DNA of 64,000 nt from Beroe forskalii (lineage: Eukaryota; Ctenophora; Nuda; Beroida; Beroidae): assembly GCA_011033025.1 (NCBI GenBank), contig WFMF01000037.1, positions 248,001 to 312,000 of the forward strand, given 5' to 3'. The notes below the pieces were generated by a model, which did no database searches, was not told the origin of the DNA, and worked only from the letters and a program-made list of their open reading frames with translations. Each line of letters opens with the position of its first letter. Within the stretch, counting starts at the first letter, position 1. The position numbers and the translations under genes were made by a program. This document shows, piece by piece, positions 22,901-33,313 of the stretch.

Positions 22901-25057
22901 GATACCACAGTAAACAATTCTAAACATCATTCCAAACATACATTATATGACTAAATTCAATACCTGTGTTCGAATTCTTCAATCTACCTTAAAAACCACA
23001 AGTCTCTCATATCAAATAAAGAAATTTCGATTTTACATAATAATTTTTTTGCAGTGGACATCTTTGTTCTTTAATGAAGGATTCCAGTTTGTGAGAAAGG
23101 GAGAAGTGGGTGATTACCAAAACTACTTCAATGAGAGCCAACTATTGGATTTCAAAGAGAAACTTAAAGAAATATCTAATGATGGATTTCACCTATATGA
23201 TGACTTCATATAAACTTTATTAGAAAAGGTGATATTAATCTATTGGATTCCAGATAGTGAATGATTAGAATCAAAATATTATGACATATGTAGTGTGGAT
23301 TTTTGCAAACTTATCGTTTACTAACCTGTCCTTCTTGCCTGCTTTCCATCCATTCCATCCAAATGATGTGATGCTGAGTGTAAAATAGCAGCAACAAACC
23401 ACACCCATATTGGAATGATAACCTGCATAGACAGGCAATAAATGGGAATTTAGATATAATCATGGCTTATTCTGGTTTATAATCATTATTATAGATATAA
23501 TGCACATGGATCTTCCTATTTATTAGGTTCATCCTATTTATAAGGACTAATATCTGTTTCAAAATATCAATCTTTGAACTTAAAACTTTAAAAGAAAGAC
23601 AGCTGGTAATATGGAACTTCTTCAAACTTTCATAGGACTATTATACTTGTACATAATATATTTAATGCAAAATCATTTTTGGTATTGAAGATACCGCCAA
23701 CTTAAAAATGCAATCAATTACATACCTTATCTGGGTCATTTCCAGCACTGAAGTTCCAATCATAGTGGGCTAGGAGGCAGTAGTATGACAGAAGGCATAT
23801 GTAGCCAGTAAATGTCATCACATTTGGAGCAACCCATGTAGGGAAGAACTGAAAGGTTTCAGTGAATAAAAAAGTAGTTGGCAATCCAAATGATCACCAG
23901 AAACATAAAAAGCATATAAGATATTTTTGGATCAACCAAAAGAGATTATAATAAGAACCACAAATTCCATGGAATACATTAAAAACTTACAGTAACACCC
24001 CAGTCCCATAATGGGTGCATGACATACTTTGATAGAGGAGAGGTATCTATAGCAGCATACTTATATGATTTTTATGCTGATAATAAGTTGAAGAAATCTT
24101 GTTCAGTCATTGATGGCTTATGGAAATGATTGTTATATACCTTATTGGCCTTTATTTAGCCGGCCTTTTTTTTAACCGGCCCTTTTTTTAACCGGCCCTA
24201 TGGACAAAAATCGAATCAATTTTGAACCATTTTAGCCAGCCCCTTGGACAAAAACTTTTCTAGTGGTCACCAGACCAAAGATTTTTTGCTCTGAAATGGA
24301 CATTAAAACCCATTTATACTTAATAAATTACACCAAAAGACCCAAATCCCGATCTTAAATGATGATTAAGGTCATTATCTTGTTATATAATGACTTTCAA
24401 TAGAATAAAAGGCAAGTCATAAAAGTTTCATTTGACCTAAATTAACTGGCCTTTAATTTGACCGGCCCCACTTTAACCAGCCTTTTTTTTAACCGGCCCT
24501 TTGGACAAAAATCTCGAAGTCATTTTTGTCCTTAAGGGCCGGTTAAATAAAGGCCAATAAGGTAATAAAACAAATAAGTTTAATAAAACAAATAAGTTTA
24601 TATTTAGTAGCACATTACACCATAATTTGAACAGTTGAATTCTTTCTGGTCATATGACAATTGTGATTTAGATTAAATTAATATGAACATAATATACTGA
24701 TATAATAATTTAAAAACTGAAATAATAAAATAAAGTAAAGTCAGGATATCCTAACAAGCTGCATAACCATTATAGTGAACCATTATAGATCATTAAGCAA
24801 TATTTAACAAATTAATATCACTGAATTTCTGAATAGTTCTGGTCTTACTCAATAAGCAGTTATAATATCTTCTTGTTTAAGTTCACAGCCCAGTGCATTA
24901 CAGGTTAACTTACCTTATATTTTGAGAAACCATTAAGTTGTTCAGTACTGAGATTTGGCATTTTGTAACAATATAACTTGTCAAAAATACTATTCTTGCT
25001 CTGTGAATGTATTTCTTCTTCAGGTACTTCTGTTCCTTTCTCTACATCTTCAACCAT
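10931..25057 (-). CDS. SELENOI: Ethanolaminephosphotransferase 1 (SELENOI/EPT1-type), multi-exon
   Basis: CDP-alcohol phosphotransferase that transfers phosphoethanolamine from CDP-ethanolamine to diacylglycerol in ER or Golgi membranes (family knowledge). Exons seen: 24914-25057 (ATG, 48 codons), 23991-24059, 23726-23848, 23326-23422, 14642-14686, 12806-12960, 12489-12600, 11601-11778 and 10931-11191 (TAA). The full catalytic motif D-x2-D-G-x2-A-R-x8-G-x3-D-x3-D is present, split between the exons at 23.3 kb (LDGMDGKQARR) and 14.6 kb (GELMDHGIDS). SHWEKYNTG and QMSSTRC are typical of EPT1 rather than CHPT1/CEPT1. Hydrophobic segments run through most exons. Phases fit except that two small exons seem missing from my model: one between 12961 and 14641, one between 11779 and 12488. 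The C-terminus ends at TAA without the Sec UGA of vertebrate SELENOI. The 8.6-kb intron 14687-23325 contains another gene on the opposite strand. Confidence 0.88.
11196..11565. repeat. G-rich simple repeats flanking the exon duplicate
   Basis: Irregular units of the form GGGGTTAGAGGGGAGTGAG occur at 11196-11319 and 11429-11565, on both sides of the duplicated exon block. They lie inside the EPT1 gene (pyrimidine-rich on the coding strand) and may have mediated the local duplication. Confidence 0.8.
11320..11428 (-). repeat. Duplicated copy of the last EPT1 exon's 5' part
   Basis: A 109-bp block at 11320-11428 is repeated nearly exactly at 11087-11195. Both copies carry an acceptor (CAG before TGC CGG CTG) and encode CRLMINQMSSTRC followed by a membrane segment ending VVVG. 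The 11087-11195 copy runs on in frame to the stop at 10931. The 11320-11428 copy runs instead into G-rich repeat sequence with no convincing donor. It is therefore probably a non-functional exon duplicate, though alternative splicing is not excluded. Confidence 0.8.
13965..14142. mobile_element. MITE, AGGGATCGTTCA family, copy 1
   Basis: The ends AGGGATCGTTCATATATAA and ATTATAATGTGAACGATCCC are imperfect inverted repeats. The same terminal sequence bounds the element at 42898-43064. Lies in an EPT1 intron. Confidence 0.75.
14433..14640. repeat. CACTTACTCATTAGGGA tandem repeat
   Basis: About eight copies of an ~18-20-bp unit CACTTACTCATTAGGGA, interrupted by a GTTAGTTGATACCTAACAG segment. It abuts the 3' side of EPT1 exon 5 (14642-14686). 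Confidence 0.8.
14692..14780. repeat. (AAATGATGCATT) tandem repeat
   Basis: Six or seven copies of a 12-bp unit AAATGATGCATT or AAATAATGCATG, immediately upstream (minus strand) of the EPT1 exon 5 acceptor. Confidence 0.8.
15470..23213 (+). CDS. Cytosolic-type (PAPS-dependent) sulfotransferase, seven exons
   Basis: Transfers sulfate from PAPS to small hydroxyl or amine acceptors (SULT family knowledge). Exons: 15470-15590 (acceptor at 15452-15453; ATG at 15470 is the first in frame), 15935-16060 or 16068, 16667-16809, 17177-17295, 17540-17666, 22708-22855 and 23055-23213. Visible motifs are the 5' PAPS loop FPRSG..SNW, the 3' phosphate motif SIYIVRNPWDNCVATFEV, and the C-terminal RKGEVGDYQNYF, matching the KGxxGDWKxxF signature. 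About 316 residues, normal for a SULT. The second/third exon junction is out of frame with the strongest donor (16061). A donor at 16069 restores frame but adds Gly-Asn-Gln in the PAPS loop. The whole gene lies inside an intron of the minus-strand EPT1 gene, and its stop is 112 bp from EPT1 exon 4. Subfamily and substrate cannot be read from the sequence. Confidence 0.88.
16870..17106. repeat. Direct repeat inside a sulfotransferase intron
   Basis: The block starting CCCTGACCAGAGCAAATATC and ending near GAACTGCCATC occurs twice in a row (about 16870-16974 and 16974-17106). The second copy carries a roughly 40-bp insertion. It lies in the intron between sulfotransferase exons 3 and 4. Confidence 0.8.
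18055..18171. mobile_element. Small foldback/MITE-like inverted repeat
   Basis: Ends GTCCTTTCCGAAACAG and CTGTTTCGGAAAGGAC are exact reverse complements about 85 bp apart, and subterminal TTAAGTCAAAAA is also mirrored. No coding capacity. Located in sulfotransferase intron 5. Confidence 0.75.
18737..20143 (-). CDS. Cysteine-rich type I membrane receptor-like protein, broken by two frameshifts
   Basis: No introns are needed. ATG at 20143 opens a signal peptide (MAKLFKIILLLAAS). A ~100-residue N-terminal part follows with cysteines spaced loosely like an SRCR domain (weak). Then comes a cysteine-rich block (about 19215-19690) of repeated CxxC units such as CPKNTF and CEECPADSYSTA, resembling ephrin-receptor-like (GCC2/GCC3) or TNFR-type modules. 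A stalk holds four DTGVIDNS-like 8-residue repeats (24-nt tandem, about 19108-19206). One transmembrane helix (about 19015-19105) and a cytoplasmic tail of about 90 residues end at 18737. The frame changes twice, within 19750-19829 and near 19260-19310, so this is either a young pseudogene or an assembly with indels. It sits wholly inside the 5-kb intron 5 of the plus-strand sulfotransferase. Confidence 0.65.
20580..20720. repeat. Pyrimidine-rich low-complexity stretch
   Basis: C/T-rich tract with many CTCCC and CCCAC runs on the plus strand, inside sulfotransferase intron 5. No gene seen. The remainder of that intron, 20228-22700, shows no further coding exon. Confidence 0.6.
21290..21725 (+). 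repeat. Probable old retroelement 3' end
   Basis: Starts with TAGCGTTTGCCCGCGAAGAT and ends with a CAGACAGACAGACAGATGCA run followed by TTATTAATATAGAT. This layout is common in RTE-like or SINE tails of invertebrates. No open frame of note. Assignment is by general resemblance only. Confidence 0.35.
24138..24564. mobile_element. 427-bp foldback/MITE with ACCTTATTGGCC ends
   Basis: TACCTTATTGGCCTTTATTT at the left is mirrored by AAATAAAGGCCAATAAGGTA at the right. Subterminal repeats (TTTTTAACCGGCCC and similar) recur four or more times in both halves. Located in EPT1 intron 1. Confidence 0.85.
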
Positions 25058-25659
25058 CTTTTAAGCATTGACATGACAGAACTCAAATTAATAAAGTGAA
25101 AATAAAAGCAATTATTTCTCAAAAATATATACATGACTGATAGACAAAAAGATGCCAAAAGATGCAGGCTTCTATTTTGAAAAAACTAGACCTTAAATTT
25201 TGAAGCAACTTATAATAAAAAATAATATGAACATAATGGTATTGAACCACCACACTTCACTTCACTGATAAACATAAATTGGCTTTCATTCAAAAACACG
25301 CCCTTGACACAGGCATACAATAATTTAAAGATATTATGTGATCACAGAAGTTATAAAAGATTTGGGAAATGGACGAGTGACATAACGTTAGTTCTGATCA
25401 ACAAAATTATAATACTTGTCCTTTTTAACATAACATATCATAACATAAATATTATGGCATTCAACCATCACTGATCACAATTCATTTCAATAATCAAAAC
25501 CAAATAACCAATGGCTTCCATTAAAAAACACACCTTTGAACACTGGTGCCCATTAATTCAAGAGCATTTCAAAACAAAATAAGAAAATAAAAACAGCTTA
25601 AATATTTAGCTACTTGATATTTATTCCAAAATATTTCATTATTGCCACATTTTATGTGT

Positions 25660-26100
25660 TCATGTCGGCATGTCCCTGTTTATTCGCTTGCGCGCGCAAA
25701 ATAGGTCCTACACCATAGGACAATGCAGAACCTATTTTAGCATTTTGCAGCTTGCGCGCGTGTTCAGGAGAAAAATTGCTAAACACGAATATCCCTGTTT
25801 GCGTTGTTAAACACGTATATCCCTGTTTTGCTAAACATAACACGAATATCCATTATCCCTGTCTGCGTTGCACGGCGCGCGTACGCACACCTATGCGGGC
25901 TTAGGAAATCCCTGTTTGCAATTGCGTTGCGCGCTTCGCTTCCTCAGAAGCGCCGCGCGCGTACACACAGCTACAGTACACACACCTATGCGGGCTTAGG
26001 GACGTTGCGCGGCGCGCTTCCCCAGGGAAACGCCGCGCGCGTTCACACTGCACTGCACGTCTGCACGAGGGCCTGTCAACGTCCGACAAAGTACATTGCA
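25660..26100. repeat. GC-rich dispersed repeat cluster upstream of EPT1
   Basis: Several copies of GCTAAACACGAATATCCCTG and GCGCGCGTACGCACAC, plus ACCTATGCGGGCTTAGG, related to the 67-400 repeat. It ends near a GATCGATCGATC palindrome. A CpG-rich promoter role for EPT1 is possible but not shown. Confidence 0.6.
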
Positions 26101-27144
26101 TCAGTCGATCGAATTGAATTGATCGTCGATCGATCGATCAACTTCACTTGATCGACTGAGGTGTTTTATTTTAAATATTTTACACAGAAAATCTTTGAGA
26201 TATAGTGGGGAAACAACTATTATAATGCTTATTCAACCATGTTTATTCAACCTGAAGAACAAGGAAGTCTAGTGAGTTTGAGTAGAGATAATCATTAATT
26301 ATCAATATCAACAGAATAATCTTAAATTTAATATGATTCTATCTAATTTAAGGTTAAAAATAATACACATGCACTTCATTAGGTTCAAGGATTATCATGC
26401 TAAAGTAGATATGAATTTTTCATATACTGTGACACTTAAATCAAAAAAGGAAAATATCAGGAGTTGGTACATGAGAATAAGATTGACTCTGAGAATGAGA
26501 TTGAGTCTTAAAAATAAATCCCTCAATTGTTACTGTTAGGCGTTTAGTTTTAGGTCATACTCATATTTCAGAAGTACATAGTACATACAGGGTTCAGCGA
26601 GTCAAGGATAACATGTCTCAAATTATTAAAATTAAGTAGCACAATTATGTAATTAGTCCTATAAATCATGAGGCAGCTCACGATACATGATATTGATAAC
26701 TGATAGTGATAAGAAAATGATAACCAACACGGATTCCATCAGCAATATATTAAGAAAGTGATTGATAATTAATTTAAAGAGATAATTACTGATAGACCGA
26801 ACCCATTGTAGATACCAAAACTTTCAAAATAAGTAATTGAGTAACTAGCATCTGCATCTGATGCCCAATTTTGTCATATTGTTACTTCAATGCTTCCAAC
26901 TTGCCGAAGACTGAACAAATTTCTGCATGAATGTCTGAATGGAATTGGCATTACCAAGGACTTGTCACCTTGGAATTTGAACTTTGATAGACCACTTGTA
27001 CACTGTTCAACCAATAAGACATATTTGCTCGGTTTAGAATAGTCTGATATTCCACTTCAACCATTATTCGGGAATTCCATCATCCATCATCAGGACGGTT
27101 CTATGGTTATCGTTGCCTCGTGTCATGAGTCAGTTGGTCGCTCC
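26101..27144. other. No gene recognised
   Basis: AT-rich sequence with one 68-codon open frame lacking recognisable motifs. It separates the EPT1 5' end from the 3' end of the unrecognised minus-strand gene. Confidence 0.5.
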
Positions 27145-30100
27145 TCACGATCTTTTGGAGCTGAACCACTGCACTGGCCATGTTCCATCCAGTTCTAGTT
27201 CCCTCAACCAATTCTCCACCTGCGAGAGTACAGAACATGGAATCAATAGACTCAACATCTGATTCAAAAAACAAAATTAGGAAAATAATAAGAATACAAA
27301 ACTTCTGATTAAAACTTTAGAGTATTGAAACGTTTTAAAAACCAGAGGAAGCCATTTATATCACAGCAATAAAACTCCTAAGTAAGCAGTAATTAATTAA
27401 TTACCTTGGTGTAAGAGTTGTGGGTGAGGTCCCGGTGGCCTATGATTTTGAGGAACTCCGTGTATCTCTGTAGTGTAAGTTGGGGATGTTCCTCGCCTCC
27501 CTCCGTCCGATCTGAGCTCGGTGTCACGCTTTTCTCTGTGTTCATCCTGCAGGATGGAAAGTGGTGTCAAGGGGATAGTGGTGTCAACATGACACCACTA
27601 TTCCCTGTCAAGGGAATGGTGGTTCCTGGGAACAGTGGTGTCAAGGTGGATATTGGTTCCTGGGAACAGTGGTGTCAAGGTGGATATTGGTGTCAAAGGG
27701 AAAGTAGTGTCAAGGGAATAGTGATGTCAATGGAACATGGTGTCAAGGCAAAAGTGGTGTCAAGGAATTTTGGTGTCAAGGGAAAATTTGTGCCAAATAA
27801 CTATCTAAACAAGCATGAACAATGAACATTGAACAATAATGCACCGGGGTAAGAACAAAAAGAACAGCCCAAAGAAGACAGTTGTGCGCTGCAGCTTTGG
27901 GAGTATTATAAATACTAGCATTACGTTAGTATCGATAACCAAGGAATTACACCGCAACATCTGTCACAAGTCACTCACAAACATATAGTTATAATCATGT
28001 AATTGTAACCGTATGATCGGTAAACCACTATAACAACCAAATAAATCCTTTAAAATGACCTAAATCGAAACATTAGGATTGGTACTCAAAGTTGGGATTA
28101 CGAAAATATTCAATTAAGTGAAACAAGAACCGCACACATCAGTGTACAATGTGTACAATGCACCGTGGGACAAGACAAACAAGTCTATAACAAGACCAAT
28201 CAAGTCACAAAGAACAGAGGTAATCCTGCCAAGAGTCAGGGGGCGTGGGGGATAATAGGCGAATAATAGCGGTTTTATTTCAAGGTTTAATGAGGTCAGT
28301 TGCTATCCGCAAAACGCCTATAATCCATGCGCAGTCTGGGAGAGGTTGCATTTAAACTAATCAGTCTCATGATAGGAATGGTGCCTCGTGACTCAAGTTT
28401 ATTGAGTAATCAATGGTAGTTAAAAAGATCTCTCATCAAGAAGTTTGACATGTTAACATGGTTTCAAAATTCCAAGGGCATAAGGCCTTGAATGGGTATT
28501 CAAATTTATGGGTTTAAGGCAAGATAATCTCCAAAAGGCAAGATAATCCCCAAAAAGGCAAGATCATTTCCAAAAAGGCAAATCCCCAGAAAGTAGAGCT
28601 ACCCACCTGTTGTTAGTGTAGTTGAATGTGACGCGTATTGGGGGTGGGGTAGGATGGTTCACACCCCCTCCTCCTCCTCCTCCTCCTCTGGGGCTTTCTT
28701 TACTGTTTATGGGAGGCAGGTCCTCCTGTTGTCGAGTGCTGGGTCGGGCAGGGCTGCGTCGTGAGGACGGAACCTGGACTTGGGTGCTGAAATAAACGCC
28801 AACTTAGGGGGGAGCAATTAAAACGTTCAATGATACGATAGAGTTTAAAATCAGAAGCTTTCGAAAATCATGTGATTATCGTTGTCACCAACTTTGCTAT
28901 GGTGGATTTTGTCAGACGCTGTCTGACCCCTTCGCCTTCGGTGGGCGCGCGCGTGCTTAAACCAAGTTATGGTGGACTTCACTGAAAGTTTGATGCAAGG
29001 TTTTTTTGCGTCCGGAAGATGTCGATAATTGCAAGGCAACGTTCAAAGAAAGTGAATAACTGCAAAAGTATATTATAGCTGCAAAACAATGGAAACTTTT
29101 GTAACAAAAGAGTTGATCCAGTAAAACTGAGTCTAGAGACGAAAGAGTTTACCCGGGAAAAAGACGAGAGGATCTTAAATATATGAGTAACCACTCTCAA
29201 GTATCAATCACTCTCCACTAATCACATGTAATCACTCACAAGCAATCACACACTCAACTTATCACACTCAACTTATCACGCTCAAGTTATACTAAAATAA
29301 TCAGACTCAATCACATTCAAGAGCATTCACACTCAAGCAATCACTGAAGTGATCCCACTCAAATAATTAAACTCAAATAATTACACTCAAGTGATCACGC
29401 AGTCAAACATAATTACACTCACACATTCATATTTCGGACCTCATCACGGACTAATTAACCCTAATTTATTACCCTAATCTATTACCTCTTGTTGTTAGCT
29501 GCGCTTATCACGTGATACGAAGGGGTTGGCGTTTTCCGGGTCGAATGAGTCTGTTTCGGACGAAATGGCTTTGACCACATAGGAAACGTTACCTGAGGAA
29601 ATTTATATAAAATATGTAACAACTATCCTTTTGAAAAAAACAAATAACATAATTATTTTCATTTGAAGCATGATGGTTTTTCACGTTTCTCTTACGCAAA
29701 ACGCATCGTACTTAAATAACTTTGTGATCAGCGAGGATAATATTTTATGAGTAAAAGTATAGCATAATAATTGCGATTTGTTCATTATAATACACAAATG
29801 ACAAAACAAATATACACACACGCACACATGATGTGTTTGAAGTCGTAGAAAATCAAGGAAGACTATTATAATCTACTACTGATTTATAATGTGATTGCGA
29901 TTTACTTTGTTAAACATTTCACTATAGCGACAACAAAGACTTCAACCAATATGAACCAAGTTCATTACACTTATGTGTGCAGACCGCTCGATTGGAAAAG
30001 GGCTCGATAGAGACGCGCAAAAATTGTGTGCTTTTGACGTAATTTGTGTAGAAAGTTGAAGCGCGCAGAGGAAATCCGCGCGTCTTTATCGAGGCCTCTG

Positions 30101-31027
30101 TCAATCGAGCAATCTGCACACATATGCGTAATGATCCCTCAGAAAATCATAATCAAAGGAGCTTTGTATTTCCTTGCCATTAGAAGAGTCAGCTGCAATC
30201 AGATGGACAAGCTTTTTAATGCATCCTAATGAATTTGTCTTACACATCGATATATAACGGATCAAAATCGCAGGGTAAAGCGCAAAAAAATCAACATTTG
30301 GTTCACAAAAAATATGTATTTTCGGCACTCACCCTAGAAAAAATACACCGACACAAATTGGTAGAAAAAATGCACTCGGCAAGTTGATATACAAGCAAGC
30401 TGCGAGGGATAAAACCATAGAAAACGTAATATCAAGTAGACACGAATTCCGACGAAGAAGAGGAACTTATCAAAATGTATGAGAACGACAGCGAATCAAA
30501 TTCTTTCGAATTTGAAGAATTTATATATATTGAACTACAGCTCTCACTCGCTCACTCGCATAAAAATCATCTCGCTGAATTATGAATATCTCAGCAATAC
30601 TATACAGTATACACAGATGTCACAGACATTGTTTGACGCTTGTACTATATTGCAAAAACTTTACAATTTACATTTACAACATACTCAAAATTATTAAGAC
30701 TCTTACCAGTCTTATAATACACGAGACTATAAAACCGACCTTTACCTGCTCCTTTATGGCGGCGGCGTTGGAGTTGTAGTTCGGCGCACTTTGCGCCGTT
30801 GCGCCCCTCTGCGCCGCGGCGCCGGGCGGCAACCGACCGCTGTTGTTGAGGACATTGTACTTGTAACTCTTGTAGTAGCTGGACTTGTGGAGCGGGAAGT
30901 TGCGGGAGAGGGTAGAGGTTATGTGGGTGGTTTTAGGGCGGGTGTCTTGCAGCGGTGGGTGCGACAGTTCTAGCTGAAATTTATAGGGATGTGAAAGATG
31001 AAATTTAGAGGGGTCGTGAGAGTTCAA
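27145..31027 (-). CDS. Unrecognised five-exon gene, about 261 residues
   Basis: Exons in perfect phase: 30746-31027 (ATG at 31027, or an acceptor giving a start of the exon at 30973), 29486-29592, 28607-28786, 27405-27546 and 27145-27219 (TGA). Each has AG and GT borders on the minus strand. The first exon is polar, with HKSSYYKSYKYNVLNNSG and an alanine/glutamine-rich end. Exon 3 has a poly-glycine run and PTPPPIRVTFNYTNN. Exon 4 gives LQRYTEFLKIIGHRDLTHNS. The last gives VENWLRELELDGTWPVQWF. There is no membrane segment or known catalytic motif. The conserved-looking final 70 residues suggest a real protein, but I do not recognise the family. A downstream acceptor for exon 2 in another frame would give a different reading. 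It is head-to-head with the plus-strand exons starting at 31417. Confidence 0.6.
27550..27800. repeat. Irregular tandem repeat with GTGTCAAGG units
   Basis: Many copies of GTGTCAAGG(G/T)GGA or GTGTCAAGGGAATAGTG, with spacing around 17-30 bp. Lies in the intron just upstream (on the minus strand) of the fourth exon of the unrecognised gene. Confidence 0.75.
29971..30126. mobile_element. 156-bp MITE in an intron of the unrecognised gene
   Basis: Ends TTATGTGTGCAGACCGCTCG and CGAGCAATCTGCACACATATG are inverted repeats. The inner CTCGATAGAGACGCGC / GCGCGTCTTTATCGAG pair extends the arms. Confidence 0.75.
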
Positions 31028-31416
31028 GTAGAAATTTAAACAGAGTTCAGACTGAAATGATAATTATACGCCACGTGCGAGAAATAGGCGGGTAGGATGA
31101 CGTCATTATCATAGCTCAATGTAGTGAGGTGATGACGTTGAACCGCCTATTTCTCTTACCACCCCATACGCGTGAGGTAGTCAATCGTGCTAGTACCGTG
31201 TGCGCAGTTTACGGAAGAACGCCAATTTGGCGACAAAACGGCCCAATTTCACTGCTCAATTTTGAGATTCGTGTAATTGGGCCGTGACCATTCAATAGAG
31301 CACAGTTGAAGGATTCTGATGGTGAAACGATCATCTTAATACTCCCAGTAGGTCAGAAGTAATGTACTGAAACAGCTCGCAACAGGAAACGAGTATTTTC
31401 AATTGTGGCGTGTTCC
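31028..31416. promoter_or_regulatory. Candidate bidirectional promoter with CRE-like site
   Basis: The 389-bp gap separates two divergent start codons (31027 minus, 31417 plus). It holds a perfect TGACGTCA palindrome at 31098-31105 and a second GATGACGT about 30 bp on. Inverted GAGAAATAGGCGG / CCGCCTATTTCTC sits at 31078-31155 and CCAATTTGGCGAC just after. Promoter function is inferred from position and motifs only. Confidence 0.4.
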
Positions 31417-32012
31417 ATGGACGACTGTGAAGCTCAGGAACATGATATCGAAAAAGTAAGATCAACGGGCGCTCTGAAATTTATCTAACTTGTGATTCCC
31501 AAAGTTTCAAATCTCTACCTTGAAAAATGTGGATTTCTATAAAAATAAACCACACGTATGTGTAAAAAGACCAGTTCCCGGAAACGTGAGGTAGTTAGTA
31601 ATCACGTGACTTAGTTTTGAGCGTCGCGCGCATCCAAACGGCTGAAACGCATGGAAACCATCTCACATCGCATCCTTCATTACTCACTACCTCACTTGTT
31701 TCATTTCTGTGTGTAATGGTGTACAATTGGTTACAACTTTGTTTGTAGGTACTAGATACTGTGTTTTTGTAAGTTTTTAAATTAGAATACAGTTGCTGCA
31801 CTAATTCCTCCTGAAGACTTTGTTTCATAGTTTTTCATTTGGCATCATGACTCATGTTAGCATAAAGAAATATTTCTAACATAATCATTTTTTTTCAGGT
31901 AGTAACAGAAACAGAAAAGGGAGACCAGAGTAGGAACACAGCCTATGGTCTCTCCGATCACAGTAAAAGCAGTGATCTGGGTGAGCAGAGGATAACTGGG
32001 ATCTTAATAACG
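31417..32012 (+). CDS. Candidate 5' exons joined to UBE4A-like C-terminus
   Basis: ATG at 31417 begins 13 codons (MDDCEAQEHDIEK) ending at a strong donor GTAAGA (31456). Exon 31899-32012 follows a polypyrimidine tract and CAG, is open only in phase 0 for 38 codons, and ends at GTACGT. Both are phase 0 and would splice in frame to the UBE4A-like exon at 33314. The 51 encoded residues are polar and do not resemble UBE4A. They could be a novel N-terminus of a truncated UBE4A copy or part of another transcript. Confidence 0.4.
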
Positions 32013-32128
32013 GTACGTTCAGAATATTTCGAACTTGTATTCCGATAGAAGGTGAATTACGCTGATAATCAATGATTTTATGTTTTAATATTGTCAGCAC
32101 TGGGTCAAATGACCGGAGTATTGCTGCC

Positions 32129-32306
32129 TATAGACTATATAACCACGCGTCTAGAGAGAGACTTTTGCAATTCGCCACGCGCAGCGTGGTGAATTACAAT
32201 TAGGCGCGAACGCAGTGAGTGTCTAATTGCTCATATAGTACGAACGTCAGTGAGTGCTATATGTGAAGATCAAAAGTCTCTCTCTTGGCGCGTGGTTATA
32301 TAGTAT
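32129..32306. mobile_element. 178-bp foldback element
   Basis: ACTATATAACCACGCGTCTAG with AGAGAGACTTTTG at the left is mirrored by CAAAAGTCTCTCTCTTGG and CGCGTGGTTATATAGT at the right. An inner GCGCAGCGTGGTGAATT hairpin lies between. Lies in the intron before the UBE4A-like exons. Confidence 0.8.
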
Positions 32307-32978
32307 ATACACGGCCGATTCGAAATAAGTTTAATTTGGACAGATTTAGACCCAACAGGACACCTTATGAATTATTTATATTAGTATTCACATTTGTGCA
32401 TTGACTCAAGTATTTTGAAGCTTTTTGAAGAGGCGGCGATCAGCATAAGAACATAGATTCCATCAAACGTTCATTTCCATAAACTTTTGCAAAATCAATG
32501 GTACAAACAAATCGAAAAGATACAATCACGAAGTGAATATTAAAGACACATTACACATTCTCGAGAATCCATTCACATTTGAATGATGATTGTACGATAG
32601 TAAACATAATTGGTAATGTGTAAATCATCAGCAACAGACCAATACATCGGAATGTGAACACTGAAGGACCGACCAAACAAAGTGTACAATATCAAAATTG
32701 AGAACGAAAGAACTAGGTACCACCATGGTGTAGGTACATCGACATTTGCAATTGCAATTACTTCCTAAAAAATGTATAGCAGCCTGTGTTACGAGCAGAC
32801 GTCACGTGACATACTTGTCTTAGCATATAACGGTGTGCAAATGTACACAGTAATTACAATGTTGTGTTGATTGGTATTTGGTGTTCTGTTTTGTGTACAT
32901 TTGCTAAATTCATTAAACGGTCAGGTAAAACAGGGTAAATAAAATCTACTCTTTTAAAGATAAAACATTCCTTACAGG

Positions 32979-33104
32979 GGCATGTCGAACTCATATGTGC
33001 GCGGCTTTTCCATGCGCGGCGTATTCGTGCGCGGCTCGCTGCCTGTTAATTACAGGCAGTAAGCCGCGCACGATTAAGCCGCGCATATATGAGTTCGACA
33101 CGCC
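32979..33104. mobile_element. 126-bp foldback element
   Basis: GGCATGTCGAACTCATATGT with GCGCGGCTT is mirrored by AAGCCGCGC and ATATGAGTTCGACACGCC. The centre GCCTGTTAATTACAGGC is itself a perfect hairpin. Lies 210 bp upstream of the first UBE4A-like exon. Confidence 0.8.
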
Positions 33105-33313
33105 ACCGTTACAGAGTAGTTGTACTCGCGCGATTAGTCTTGTCTATTGGTAGCAGTAAAAAGGGGGAACGGACAATGGACATCTACGGAGGGTTTTATA
33201 CGATTATGCTTCATGTAACATGTAGGGGTGGTAGAAACTAAAATTGCTAAAAGATGGAACACGTCTTAGGGAGCAAGTTTTAAACGAATGCCTAACATGT
33301 GAACGGTTTTCAG

